Assembly (NCBI GenBank): GCA_964422365.1
Contig: CAYRAV010000006.1
Coordinates: 1 to 64,000, forward strand
Source: CAYRAV01 sp964422365
GTDB lineage: Bacteria > Bacillota > Clostridia > Lachnospirales > Lachnospiraceae
Direction: 5' to 3'
DNA length: 64,000 nt
Shown: piece by piece, positions 15,698 through 23,299 of the stretch
Numbering within the stretch: the stretch's first letter is position 1
Layout of the letters: each line of letters opens with the position of its first letter
Made by a program: the position numbers and the translations under genes
Notes under the pieces: generated by a model
What the model saw: the letters and a program-made list of their open reading frames with translations, nothing else
What the model was told of the DNA's origin: nothing
Database searches by the model: none

Positions 15698-17185
15698 TTA
15701 ACGTGCCATGGACGATAATGCCGGATACATCACAATAAGCATTACTATTGCAAGCATAATCATCATTGGCATTAATAATTTTGTACCTGCCTCCTCCCCC
15801 AAACGTTTTGCAGCTTCTTTTCTTTCTTCAAAGGCATCCATTGCTTCATATTCCAGCAGCTCCATTAATCCTTTGGAACCCTTTCTTAAATTTTGTGACA
15901 ACAAGGTAGAAAACTTCAAATATGATGCTACTCCTACCCGTCTTCCAAATGCCTCTAATGCAGCCACCTCGGATACTCCATTTTTCATTTCATTCCATGT
16001 AAATACCCATTCTTCATAAGCATAACGAATTTGCATATTTTCCTGTTTCTTTTCCTCATATTCCTGTGCAATTTTCCCCCATGCATGGTGTACTGTCATA
16101 CCCGCTCCTAGCAATAAAATAAACTTGTTCATTAATTCAGGATAATCCATCATAAGCTGTGTATTACGTTTTTCCATTTTTGTGTCTAAATCTTTGTCTG
16201 CCACAAAATAAAGCAAAGTTGCTATAATAACACCTAAAATCAATATCATGTTAGAACTTTTTTCTATGACTTCTTTATAATAAATGTTATAATTCCCTAT
16301 TTTTTTTGGCAGTTCTAATTCTTTCTTATCTCCATGCTGCTCATTTTCCTTTTGAATCTCCTTCTCTATTTCCTGTATCACCTTCTCCTGCTCTGTGTAA
16401 TTTTTCTGTAATATGGTAATTGGAAGTTCTAATTCTTCTAACACTTCCTTTTCTTCTATTCCCTGATAACAAAAAGAGGCAATCAGGGTAATATCTATCT
16501 TTTTCTGCTCTATCCTTTCATTGTGAAGCGTTCCATCCTCTTCTACTAATCCTGACAGTCCTGTATCCCAACTGATTGTAATCAGATTATCAGGTATATT
16601 TTTTATTAAATTTAATGCTGTCACTATCTGGCTGCTTTCTGCATTTTTTCCCAAATAATTCTCTTTCACATATTCCTTTGCCTCTTGCAGTTTTTGTATC
16701 TTTTCTTCTTCTGTGTAATGGCGTTCATCTAATGATACACTGATACTTTCCTCTGCTAAGCCTTCTATTGTGACATGAAGAGGCACTTCTTTTGCACCTC
16801 CCCCACTTTCCTCTCTAAACAGATATCTTCCCTTTAAGAGATTATGTTCTGTATCTGCTGTTATTTCTGATAAGATGCAAAGAAAGGAGGCTGCCAAAAC
16901 TATGGCAATTGCTAAGGACATTTTATTACAACGATACCACAAAAAGTCTTCTTCCTTATCCGTTGACAAATTCAGTGCACGGAGCTGATTTTTTACTTTT
17001 TGATTCTTTTCCAAAGGATTATGATGTTTTTCTAACAACCCAATCAGGTACAGACAAAAAGGATAAAATAATTTTAATTTATGTTGTTCCTTATCAAGTT
17101 TCATCATTCTATCCCTGTCATAATCTCTACACAATAACATCCCTGTTACAATTACAATACACACAATACCTCCAATCCAAATCAA
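15698..17185 (-). CDS. tadC: Tad secretion inner-membrane platform protein, TadC-like
   Basis: A 495-residue T2SSF-type protein. Membrane segments appear near residues 2-16, 90-108, 310-330 and 470-492, and the T2SSF domain (MMDYPELMNKFILLLGAGM, then GVASYLKFSTLLSQNLRKGSKGL split over the helical region) fills about 335-490. An unusual insertion of roughly 180 residues (about 115-300), acidic and charged, lies between the first and second membrane pairs and should be extracytoplasmic. It reads like a small folded domain with a helical end. TadC pairs with TadB to form the platform on which the CpaF motor acts. It is downstream of tadB, separated by a 235-bp gap carrying repeats of families C and A. 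Confidence 0.85.
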   Translation of the reverse strand: MIWIGGIVCIVIVTGMLLCRDYDRDRMMKLDKEQHKLKLFYPFCLYLIGLLEKHHNPLEKNQKVKNQLRALNLSTDKEEDFLWYRCNKMSLAIAIVLAASFLCILSEITADTEHNLLKGRYLFREESGGGAKEVPLHVTIEGLAEESISVSLDERHYTEEEKIQKLQEAKEYVKENYLGKNAESSQIVTALNLIKNIPDNLITISWDTGLSGLVEEDGTLHNERIEQKKIDITLIASFCYQGIEEKEVLEELELPITILQKNYTEQEKVIQEIEKEIQKENEQHGDKKELELPKKIGNYNIYYKEVIEKSSNMILILGVIIATLLYFVADKDLDTKMEKRNTQLMMDYPELMNKFILLLGAGMTVHHAWGKIAQEYEEKKQENMQIRYAYEEWVFTWNEMKNGVSEVAALEAFGRRVGVASYLKFSTLLSQNLRKGSKGLMELLEYEAMDAFEERKEAAKRLGEEAGTKLLMPMMIMLAIVMLIVMYPALSSMAR

Positions 17186-17230
17186 TTTTCAAAACCTCCT
17201 CTCATACCAAAATACATTATTATTCATCTA

Positions 17231-17270
17231 TACTTTACATTTCAGTGCAGCCATATTCATTGCAGTATAC
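17231..17270. repeat. Family C repeat, partial copy 3
   Basis: ACTTTACATTTCAGTGCAG through GCAGTATAC aligns with the left 40 bases of the copies at 11971 and 28543, then runs straight into a family A cassette at 17267. Confidence 0.5.
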
Positions 17271-17329
17271 CTTATTGGACAAAGTCCACCAGCCCGAATG
17301 AACATGAATTAGGATATGACCAGCCGGGT
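17267..17329. repeat. Solo 63-bp hairpin cassette of family A (A5)
   Basis: A single cassette without the terminal inverted repeats. The first stem reads TGGAC-AAA-GTCCA, where both outer bases differ from CGGAC/GTCCG of other copies yet still pair, a compensatory change. It lies between tadB and tadC. Confidence 0.65.
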
Positions 17330-17420
17330 ATACTCAGATTAGATACCATTTGTAAGAAAATAAACTTAAAAAAGTTATGAAATCGCTGGCAAACTATGAT
17401 TAACATTCTTCTATAAATAG

Positions 17421-18161
17421 CTACACTGAAATATCCATAATTTTCTCTGCCCAGACATATGCTGCACCATAGGCAATCAATGCTATGGTCATTATTATCA
17501 TTCCCATAAGATTATGGTATAAAGGGGCTAAAAATCCTGGGGAAGTTACCAACATGTATAAAATAATGCCAAGTGGTATTACATTCATAATCTTTGCTTC
17601 AAATTTTTTTGCTGTAATCAGTGTTTTGATTTCCCTTTTGATTTCAATCTTATCCCCAATGTTCCTTCCTGTTGTACGAATAATCTTTATCAAATTACCT
17701 CCTGTCCGCTTTGCAGTAGTAATCACTTCTGAAAAATTACAAATGTCCTCTACTCCGCTTCTTTTTGCAAACTCTTCAATGGCACTTTCTATTGTTTGAT
17801 TCATCTGTAACTGGTATAAAATATACTCAAATTCAGGTATGATATAACTGCCCTCATCATATAACAGGTGTAAATCCTTAATAGCTTCTGCAAAAGCATT
17901 TTCTATGGAATATCCTGCATTGAGTGCAGCGGAAAGTGACAAAATCGCTTCTTTAAATTCTATATTCAACTGCCACTTCCTATCCTCTAACCGTTTTTTT
18001 TCCTTTCTCTTTACAGACAAATAACTAACCAGAACAGCAGGGATAATTGTCCACAAACTTTCATAAAACAGATAGAAAATTCCACAAAACAAAACCATAT
18101 TTTTAAGAAACTGTGCAAGAAACTCCCATCTTCCCCAATGATATGTTGTATAATCTGTCAT
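17421..18161 (-). CDS. tadB: Tad secretion inner-membrane platform protein, TadB-like
   Basis: A 246-residue protein with membrane segments near residues 15-40, 195-213 and 220-240, and a T2SSF domain between them (FKEAILSLSAALNAGYSIENAF near 70, and NFSEVITTAKRTGGNLIKII near 145). It is shorter at the N-terminus than classical TadB. The ATG at 18161 overlaps the cpaF stop as ATGA and has AGGA 8 bases upstream; a TTG two codons earlier is also in frame. Tight coupling to the ATPase gene fits the motor-platform partnership. Confidence 0.88.
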   Translation of the reverse strand: MTDYTTYHWGRWEFLAQFLKNMVLFCGIFYLFYESLWTIIPAVLVSYLSVKRKEKKRLEDRKWQLNIEFKEAILSLSAALNAGYSIENAFAEAIKDLHLLYDEGSYIIPEFEYILYQLQMNQTIESAIEEFAKRSGVEDICNFSEVITTAKRTGGNLIKIIRTTGRNIGDKIEIKREIKTLITAKKFEAKIMNVIPLGIILYMLVTSPGFLAPLYHNLMGMIIMTIALIAYGAAYVWAEKIMDISV

Positions 18162-19387
18162 ATGCAAATTCCTGCTCTTTCCATTTTTTCTGTATGGTAC
18201 ATCTGATTTTCAGTTCTCTTTAGTGCACCAATTACTTTACCGTTTTCCTCTCCCTCTTCCACAAACTGATAAAGAGGATTCGTTTGAATTTCCCCCTCTC
18301 TGCAATCTAATATTTCGACGATTTCAAGAACTTTTCTAGTCTTATCCCTTAATCTGCCAAGGTGTACAATAATATCAATTGCCGAAGCAATCTGCCTTCT
18401 TATTGCTGGAAGCGGGAGTTCCACTCCCATTAAAACCAACGTTTCCAAACGGCTTAACATATCTTCTGTAGAATTGGCATGTCCAGTAGACAGACTGCCA
18501 TCATGCCCTGTATTCATGGCAGACAACATATCAATGGCCGCACCATCACGAATCTCGCCAACGACTATTCTGTCTGGCCTCATACGAAGACTTGTTTTTA
18601 TTAGTTCTCTAATCGAGATTGCATTTTTTCCTTCCACATTTGCATTTCTTGTTTCTAAACGTACAAGATTAGGAATATTTTTAATCTGTAATTCTGCAGA
18701 ATCTTCAATTGTAATAATCCGCTCATCAGCCGGTATAAAATTTGACAGTGCATTTAAAAATGTTGTTTTACCCGAACCTGTTCCGCCACTAATAAAAATA
18801 TTGTATTTTGCGATAACAAGTTTCTCTAAAAACGCTGCTGCTTCTTCTGTAACAGAACCAAATGCTAAAAGCTGTGCAATATCAATTGGCTGATCCGGAA
18901 ACTTACGAATGGTTACTACAGGCCCCTCCAGAGCAATGGGATATAATACCACATTTACTCTGGAACCATCCTGTAGGCGGACATCTACAATAGGGTTTGC
19001 TTCATTTACCATACGATTTGATGCAGATACTATCTGCTGGATTACATCTTCTAACCTCTCTTTTGATTCAAACTTCTTATACCACTCTTTCATTCTTCCG
19101 TTTTGCTCAATAAATATATGATTCGGACCGTTAATCATAATCTCAGTAATGGATTTATCCTCTATCAGCTCCTGCAGCATATCTAAGCGCCGAAGGGAAT
19201 TAAAAATTTCCTTCCAGAGTACGAGTTTTTCTGCCAGATCAATTACCTCTGCCCTGCTCTTTTTTATAATTTCTTCTTCAATCATATCTTCGATAACTGA
19301 ATCATCTGTTTCCTTTGTTAAATCCAAACGATCTAACACTGCCTCTTTTACCTCTTCTTTAATACGTCTTAGACGTTCTGATCTCAT
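18158..19387 (-). CDS. cpaF: Tad pilus assembly ATPase, CpaF/TadA
   Basis: A 409-residue secretion ATPase of the VirB11/CpaF type that drives Flp pilin assembly from the cytosol. Seen in order: a helical N-terminal region, ITEIMINGPNHIFIEQNGR near residue 82, the Walker A GGTGSGKT at about 201-208, the Walker B/Asp box IVVGEIRDG near 290 and the His box MNTGHDGSLSTGHANS near 305. Length is typical. The ATG at 19387 has GGAGGTG 8 bases upstream; the frame could also open at a TTG two codons earlier. It lies 31 bp after tadZ and overlaps tadB. Confidence 0.96.
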   Translation of the reverse strand: MRSERLRRIKEEVKEAVLDRLDLTKETDDSVIEDMIEEEIIKKSRAEVIDLAEKLVLWKEIFNSLRRLDMLQELIEDKSITEIMINGPNHIFIEQNGRMKEWYKKFESKERLEDVIQQIVSASNRMVNEANPIVDVRLQDGSRVNVVLYPIALEGPVVTIRKFPDQPIDIAQLLAFGSVTEEAAAFLEKLVIAKYNIFISGGTGSGKTTFLNALSNFIPADERIITIEDSAELQIKNIPNLVRLETRNANVEGKNAISIRELIKTSLRMRPDRIVVGEIRDGAAIDMLSAMNTGHDGSLSTGHANSTEDMLSRLETLVLMGVELPLPAIRRQIASAIDIIVHLGRLRDKTRKVLEIVEILDCREGEIQTNPLYQFVEEGEENGKVIGALKRTENQMYHTEKMERAGICI

Positions 19388-19424
19388 TTCCAAAACACCT
19401 CCTGATATATCATGTGAAACAAAA

Positions 19425-20426
19425 TTACAATATTGTTTCTAAATAATGCTCTAACACATCAGCCTCCACTTCTAATATTCTGCCTTGTTCCTGCTCAACA
19501 AATATATCTGCCGGTAACTGCAGTTTTTTACATTTCTCCTGTATATACCCCCTTTCTTCTCTTCTCAAAAATTCAAAAAATCTCTCCTCCTTCTGCTCTA
19601 GAGATTTGCTTTTCAGAAATGGTATATAGATGATTTGGCTTGCCTCTAATAACTCCATTATGGCATCACTCATAAAACCAATATCAAATATCACCACATC
19701 ATATGCAGTTGCACTATACAATTCTTCTATGAAAAGCTGCACATCTTGTGCATCCAAAGCATATAAATCATTATAGTGTCCTGCTGGCTGCAGCAAATCT
19801 ATGTTGCCTTCTTTTCTCACTAATGTCTGTAACTTCATTGCCAAATTGGATTTTCTTTGTTTGAGATAATAGACTAATTCAGAAAAACCAGAAATCTCTT
19901 CCAGCTGCATCTTTGAAATAACACCTGGAAAATTTTCAAGATTAAGATATAAGACTTTTTTACTTTTCCCAAATACTTGTGCCATTGCAAGTGCTGTTGT
20001 TGTTTTCCCACACCCTCCAGCAGGCGAGTACACACTTACAATTTCGCATTTCTGATACTGGGGCAGATACCGATATGCAGCAGTTGTCGTTTCCTTAGAT
20101 ACATAAAATGCCAAAATCTCCCGCATAATACATTCAGCAGCTTGATATTTGTAAATAACAGATTCTGTCTCCTCCTCTCTAACCAGGATACCTTCACAAA
20201 GCACAAGTTTGTATTTGATATTCTCTTGCTTAAGATTAGTTCGTTCCATAAACTCACCCATTAGCAAAATATCAACTTTATGTTCCTGCAAATACTTCTG
20301 CAGGCTTTCTTTTTTTGAAAAGATAATTGCTTCTAATAAAAATTCCTCTTTTTCATTGAGAAAATCCATTAACCGATTGGCATATGCAATATCTTCTTCA
20401 TAAATTGCAATTATGCCCCTTTTCAA
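19425..20426 (-). CDS. tadZ: Tad localisation ATPase, TadZ/CpaE-like
   Basis: A 333-residue protein with an N-terminal receiver-like domain of atypical sequence (residues 1-115, including VDILLMGEF in place of the phospho-acceptor strand) and a MinD/ParA-like ATPase domain. The Walker A reads SPAGGCGKTT at about 134-143, close to the deviant KGGxGKT form but with alanine where the signature lysine stands, and a Walker B-like YDVVIFDIGFM lies near 240. TadZ proteins place the secretion machinery at the cell pole. The gene is second in the locus, 70 bp after tadV and 37 bp before cpaF. Confidence 0.85.
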   Translation of the reverse strand: MKRGIIAIYEEDIAYANRLMDFLNEKEEFLLEAIIFSKKESLQKYLQEHKVDILLMGEFMERTNLKQENIKYKLVLCEGILVREEETESVIYKYQAAECIMREILAFYVSKETTTAAYRYLPQYQKCEIVSVYSPAGGCGKTTTALAMAQVFGKSKKVLYLNLENFPGVISKMQLEEISGFSELVYYLKQRKSNLAMKLQTLVRKEGNIDLLQPAGHYNDLYALDAQDVQLFIEELYSATAYDVVIFDIGFMSDAIMELLEASQIIYIPFLKSKSLEQKEERFFEFLRREERGYIQEKCKKLQLPADIFVEQEQGRILEVEADVLEHYLETIL

Positions 20427-20496
20427 GTATTACATTCCTCCTTTTCCTAGGATATGGCACCTACAACTACTTCTAACATCTAAACATTTGTTATCT

Positions 20497-21003
20497 TCAT
20501 CTATGCCATTCTCGTATTACACAAATACATACTGCAATTCCAATTGCAATAGAATATCTTATGACACATCTTGTTCCATCCCTCTTTGGTTCATAATAAG
20601 GGATATATTGTTTTGTTTCTATCACTTCCATTATATACTTGAAAAAATAGAGAAACCTGATTTGCAGTTGTTTCCATCGAAGCATCTGCACAAGAGATAA
20701 GACTGCTCCCACAAAAAGGGAGACAAATAGAACAGATTTAAGAAATCCTATGCCACACATTCCACCAATCACAGATAACAACTTGATATCCCCTGCACCA
20801 AACATTTTAAAGTAAAAAAGAATATATGTTACCATAATTGGAATGATACCTCCAAGACACCAATAGACAATTCCCCATATGCCATTCGTCCATATCTGCA
20901 CTAAAAAACCTGCTATCCATCCTAACAGTATCAAGCGGTTAGAAATTGTGTATGACCTGATATCCTCATACACCGCCACTGACACAATTATTGTCAATAA
21001 CAC
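20497..21003 (-). CDS. tadV: Prepilin peptidase TadV/CpaA (A24 family)
   Basis: A 168-residue integral membrane aspartic protease. Catalytic aspartates lie in YEDIRSYTISN (D14) and MFGAGDIKL (D72). Five to six hydrophobic helices are visible and the usual methylase domain is absent. It should mature the Flp pilin. The only in-frame start is a GTG at 21003 with a weak site; a stop codon lies just upstream, and a nearby ATG with AGGTG is in another frame and closes after two codons. It heads the pilus locus, and the upstream 195 bp should hold the promoter, though no clear hexamers were found. Confidence 0.9.
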   Translation of the reverse strand: MLLTIIVSVAVYEDIRSYTISNRLILLGWIAGFLVQIWTNGIWGIVYWCLGGIIPIMVTYILFYFKMFGAGDIKLLSVIGGMCGIGFLKSVLFVSLFVGAVLSLVQMLRWKQLQIRFLYFFKYIMEVIETKQYIPYYEPKRDGTRCVIRYSIAIGIAVCICVIREWHR

Positions 21004-21199
21004 AATATGGGCTATTCCATAGAATCACCTCACTTTTCTCTTATACTTCATTTTTTAGTTGACTATCGACGTCTTCTATATTGTACTTTATTTCTAAGAA
21101 CTTGTCAACTATTTTTTTAAATTTATTGTAAGAAAAGGTAACAGTTCTGTTATATAGAAAATGATTGTACAAGGTGCAAGGTACCCAAACTACCAGGAC

Positions 21200-21400
21200 T
21201 CAAACCAATACCATAATCCCATAAAGCAACATTACTCCTGGCACTCCTAACAGTCCCACCGTTCCGATTGTTACTTCATTCATTCCAACTGTGTAGCTTT
21301 GATATCCATATTTCTGCATAACAATATTAATAAAATAAATCAGTGTACATCCTACTACAATCCGAATCAGCAAATCCAATACTGCCTCTATTACTTTCAT
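21200..21400 (-). CDS. bofA: Pro-sigma-K processing inhibitor BofA family protein
   Basis: A 66-residue membrane protein with two helices (LLIRIVVGCTLIYFINIV and the GTVGLLGVPGVMLLYGIMVL stretch). The C-terminal motif NEVTIGTVGLLGVPGVMLLYG is the BofA hallmark. In Bacillus BofA holds the SpoIVFB protease inactive in the forespore membrane until sigma-K is needed; in Clostridia its partner is less clear. It marks the organism as a likely spore former. The gene follows recR, in the usual recR-bofA order, with a terminator between them. Confidence 0.85.
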   Translation of the reverse strand: MKVIEAVLDLLIRIVVGCTLIYFINIVMQKYGYQSYTVGMNEVTIGTVGLLGVPGVMLLYGIMVLV

Positions 21401-21687
21401 GCTTACACCATACCTTTCTCCAACTTACCCTATTCACTGTTTTCATGTAAACATCCATCACAATTACAAATATATGTAATGATAGGAAAGATATATGCGT
21501 TTTTTAGATTTGATTTATTTTATTTTTAGACTTTGGAATTGCTTTTAGAGTTATTTTAGAGTTTGTACATACTATGGTCACATTTTTTCTATAGAATAAT
21601 ACTTGCAAGAGATTTTCATACATTTGAAATACTCCCCCTCATGAACAACTGATAGCTTATATCAGAGTTGTCGTTCAACTAACAGAA
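21401..21687. other. Gene-free stretch between bofA and recR
   Basis: AT-rich, with no frame of interest and no repeat recognised. It must contain the bofA promoter; no consensus was identified by eye. Confidence 0.4.
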
Positions 21688-21727
21688 CCCCGGCTAAGAA
21701 CTCCCTCTTAATATACTTTAGCCGGGG
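21688..21727. terminator. Hairpin terminator after recR
   Basis: CCCCGGCTAA (21688-21697) pairs with TTAGCCGGGG (21718-21727) around a 20-base loop. The T-run is best on the plus strand (CTTTTTATTTT) but the stem lies directly after the minus-strand recR stop, so it probably serves recR. Confidence 0.7.
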
Positions 21728-21738
21728 CTTTTTATTTT

Positions 21739-22335
21739 CTAAATCTCTGTTCTTCCTTCAAACGCACGGAGCAGTGTTACCTCATCAATATATTCCAAAT
21801 CCCCGCCTACAGGGACACCGCTTGCAATGCGTGTTACCTTAATGCCCGTCGGCTTAATCAATTTATTAACATACATAGCAGTTGTTTCTCCCTCGAGACT
21901 GGAATTTGTTGCAATAATCACTTCATCTACATCTCTCTGCAATCTTAGAATCAATTCTTTTAACCGAATATCTCCTGGTCCAATTCCAAGCATTGGTGAA
22001 ATTGCCCCATGAAGTACATGATAGACACCTTCATACTTCTGAGTCTTTTCATAGGCAGCCAAATCTCTTGGATTTTCCACCACCATAATCTGTTTTTTAT
22101 TTCTTGTTTTATCACTGCAGATTGGGCATAATTCTTGATCTGTCAGTGTTTGACATTCTTTGCAGTAGCAGACATTATTTTTTGCCTCTATCATGACATT
22201 TGACAGACTCTCTACTTGATCTTTGGGCAGATTAATAATATGAAATGCCAATCTTTGGGCAGATTTTGTTCCAATTCCTGGGAGTTTGGACAGTTCCTCA
22301 ATTAATCTGCTAATCTGTTTGCTATAATAATCCAT
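21739..22335 (-). CDS. recR: Recombination mediator protein RecR
   Basis: A 198-residue DNA repair protein that acts with RecO and RecF to load RecA at gaps. Features in order: the helix-hairpin-helix region (ELSKLPGIGTKSAQRLAFHI), a four-cysteine zinc finger (CYCKECQTLTDQELCPIC, about 57-74) and a Toprim domain (IMVVENPRDLAAYE, then EVIIATNSSLEGETTAMY). Length is standard. It forms the conserved dnaX-ybaB-recR group with the genes at 22911-24871, although here a DUF1540 gene on the other strand and a family A repeat have been placed between ybaB and recR. Confidence 0.97.
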   Translation of the reverse strand: MDYYSKQISRLIEELSKLPGIGTKSAQRLAFHIINLPKDQVESLSNVMIEAKNNVCYCKECQTLTDQELCPICSDKTRNKKQIMVVENPRDLAAYEKTQKYEGVYHVLHGAISPMLGIGPGDIRLKELILRLQRDVDEVIIATNSSLEGETTAMYVNKLIKPTGIKVTRIASGVPVGGDLEYIDEVTLLRAFEGRTEI

Positions 22336-22498
22336 TTGTATCTCCTTTCTTTATGTACCTGCTTATGAAGCAATTATCATTACTATGCCAAATTGTCAAT
22401 TATGGTTTGCCACGAATATTTTTCTTATTTCCTGTCCATACTGTTCTTTGTAAGCAGCTTACAACACAAAATATGAGTCTTATTAGGAGGTAACCTTT

Positions 22499-22660
22499 AT
22501 GCAGGCAAATGAATGTATCGCATGTACAGTTTGTGAATGTACACATCATGACAATGCACAAAACTATTGTACATTGGATAAAATCCAAGTCGGAAAAATT
22601 GATAAATCCCCTTCCAAAAAAGAAGATACAGATTGCAATTCTTTCCAAGCCAAAATGTAA
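22499..22660 (+). CDS. DUF1540 domain small cysteine-rich protein
   Basis: A 53-residue protein too short for most gene finders. The start at 22499 has a full TAGGAGGT site 7 bases before it. Cysteines fall in the order CIACTVCECTHHDNAQNYC near the N-terminus and DTDCNSF near the end, with a KIQVGKI strand between: the DUF1540 layout, a probable small metal-binding fold of unknown role common in spore-forming Firmicutes. It is transcribed opposite to its neighbours and closed by its own terminator. Overlapping frames in other phases are shadows. Confidence 0.85.
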   Translation: MQANECIACTVCECTHHDNAQNYCTLDKIQVGKIDKSPSKKEDTDCNSFQAKM

Positions 22661-22667
22661 CTATCTC

Positions 22668-22707
22668 AAAAAACGGAGCGTTGAATCATTTCAACTGCCC
22701 CGTTTTT
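22668..22707 (+). terminator. Terminator of the DUF1540 gene
   Basis: AAAAACGG...GTTGAA (22669-22685) pairs with TTCAAC...CCGTTTTT (22689-22707) with one small internal mismatch, followed by a T-rich stretch. It starts 8 bases after the stop codon. Confidence 0.8.
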
Positions 22708-22748
22708 CTATTTCAACTGTAGCTGACTAACTATAAATCCAGACACTT

Positions 22749-22913
22749 TAGAGCGTGTTTGCAAATTGCTTGTTACAAGATGTGCGTCACAATTTGTGGG
22801 GGATTTGTTCCAAATTCATGCGGTGCAGCGGGCTACATTGAATGAATTTGGGGCAAATATCCTCGCAAAGTGGGGCGTGCAGATTGTGGCAATGAATTTT
22901 CAAACACGCTCTA
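22749..22913. repeat. Family A element A4, cassette absent
   Basis: 165 bp with both terminal inverted repeats nearly perfect (TAGAGCGTGTTTGCAAATTG and ATTTTCAAACACGCTCTA). The 63-bp hairpin cassette is missing: the flanks join at ATCCTCGCAAAG. The right end contains the ybaB stop codon (CTA at 22911-22913, TAG on the minus strand). Confidence 0.88.
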
Positions 22914-23261
22914 GAATGGAAATCCGCCAAATCCGCTAATTCCGCCTGTAATTGCTTCCATTGCATTTGCTGATTCTGTTTCTACAATTCTTAAGGCTTC
23001 ATTTGTTGCTGCAAGAATCAAATCCTGAAGCATTTCAATATCTTCTGGATCTACTACTTCTTCTTTAATTTCAATAGATAAAATTTCTTTTTTACCGTTA
23101 ATTACAACTTTTACAGCTCCACCACCTGCGGTAGTCTCCCATGTTGTTTCCTCTAATTGTTTGGATTTTTCCTCCATTTGTTTTTGCATTTTCTGTGCCT
23201 GTTTCATCAGGTTTCCCATATTATTAGGCATTCCGCCTCCAAATCCACCTCTTTTAGCCAT
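22911..23261 (-). CDS. ybaB: YbaB/EbfC nucleoid-associated protein
   Basis: A 116-residue DNA-binding dimer subunit. A glycine and methionine-rich start (AKRGGFGGGMPNNMGNLMKQ) leads into the long helix (KQAQKMQKQMEEKSKQLEE), then the VVINGKKEILSIEIKEEVVD strand pair and DLILAATNEALR helix. The ATG at 23261 has AAAGGAG 9 bases upstream; a longer frame start at 23288 has no site. It follows dnaX by 38 bases in the usual order. Its stop codon TAG is the outermost triplet of a family A repeat, so the original end may have been different by a few codons. Confidence 0.95.
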   Translation of the reverse strand: MAKRGGFGGGMPNNMGNLMKQAQKMQKQMEEKSKQLEETTWETTAGGGAVKVVINGKKEILSIEIKEEVVDPEDIEMLQDLILAATNEALRIVETESANAMEAITGGISGFGGFPF

Positions 23262-23299
23262 TGTGTTTTTCTCCTTTCTATTTCTCACTTATCACTTTT

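Noticed and set aside
22509..22730. 73-codon plus-strand frame
   Set aside because: It overlaps the DUF1540 gene in the wrong phase; the DUF1540 frame has the ribosome site and the cysteine pattern.
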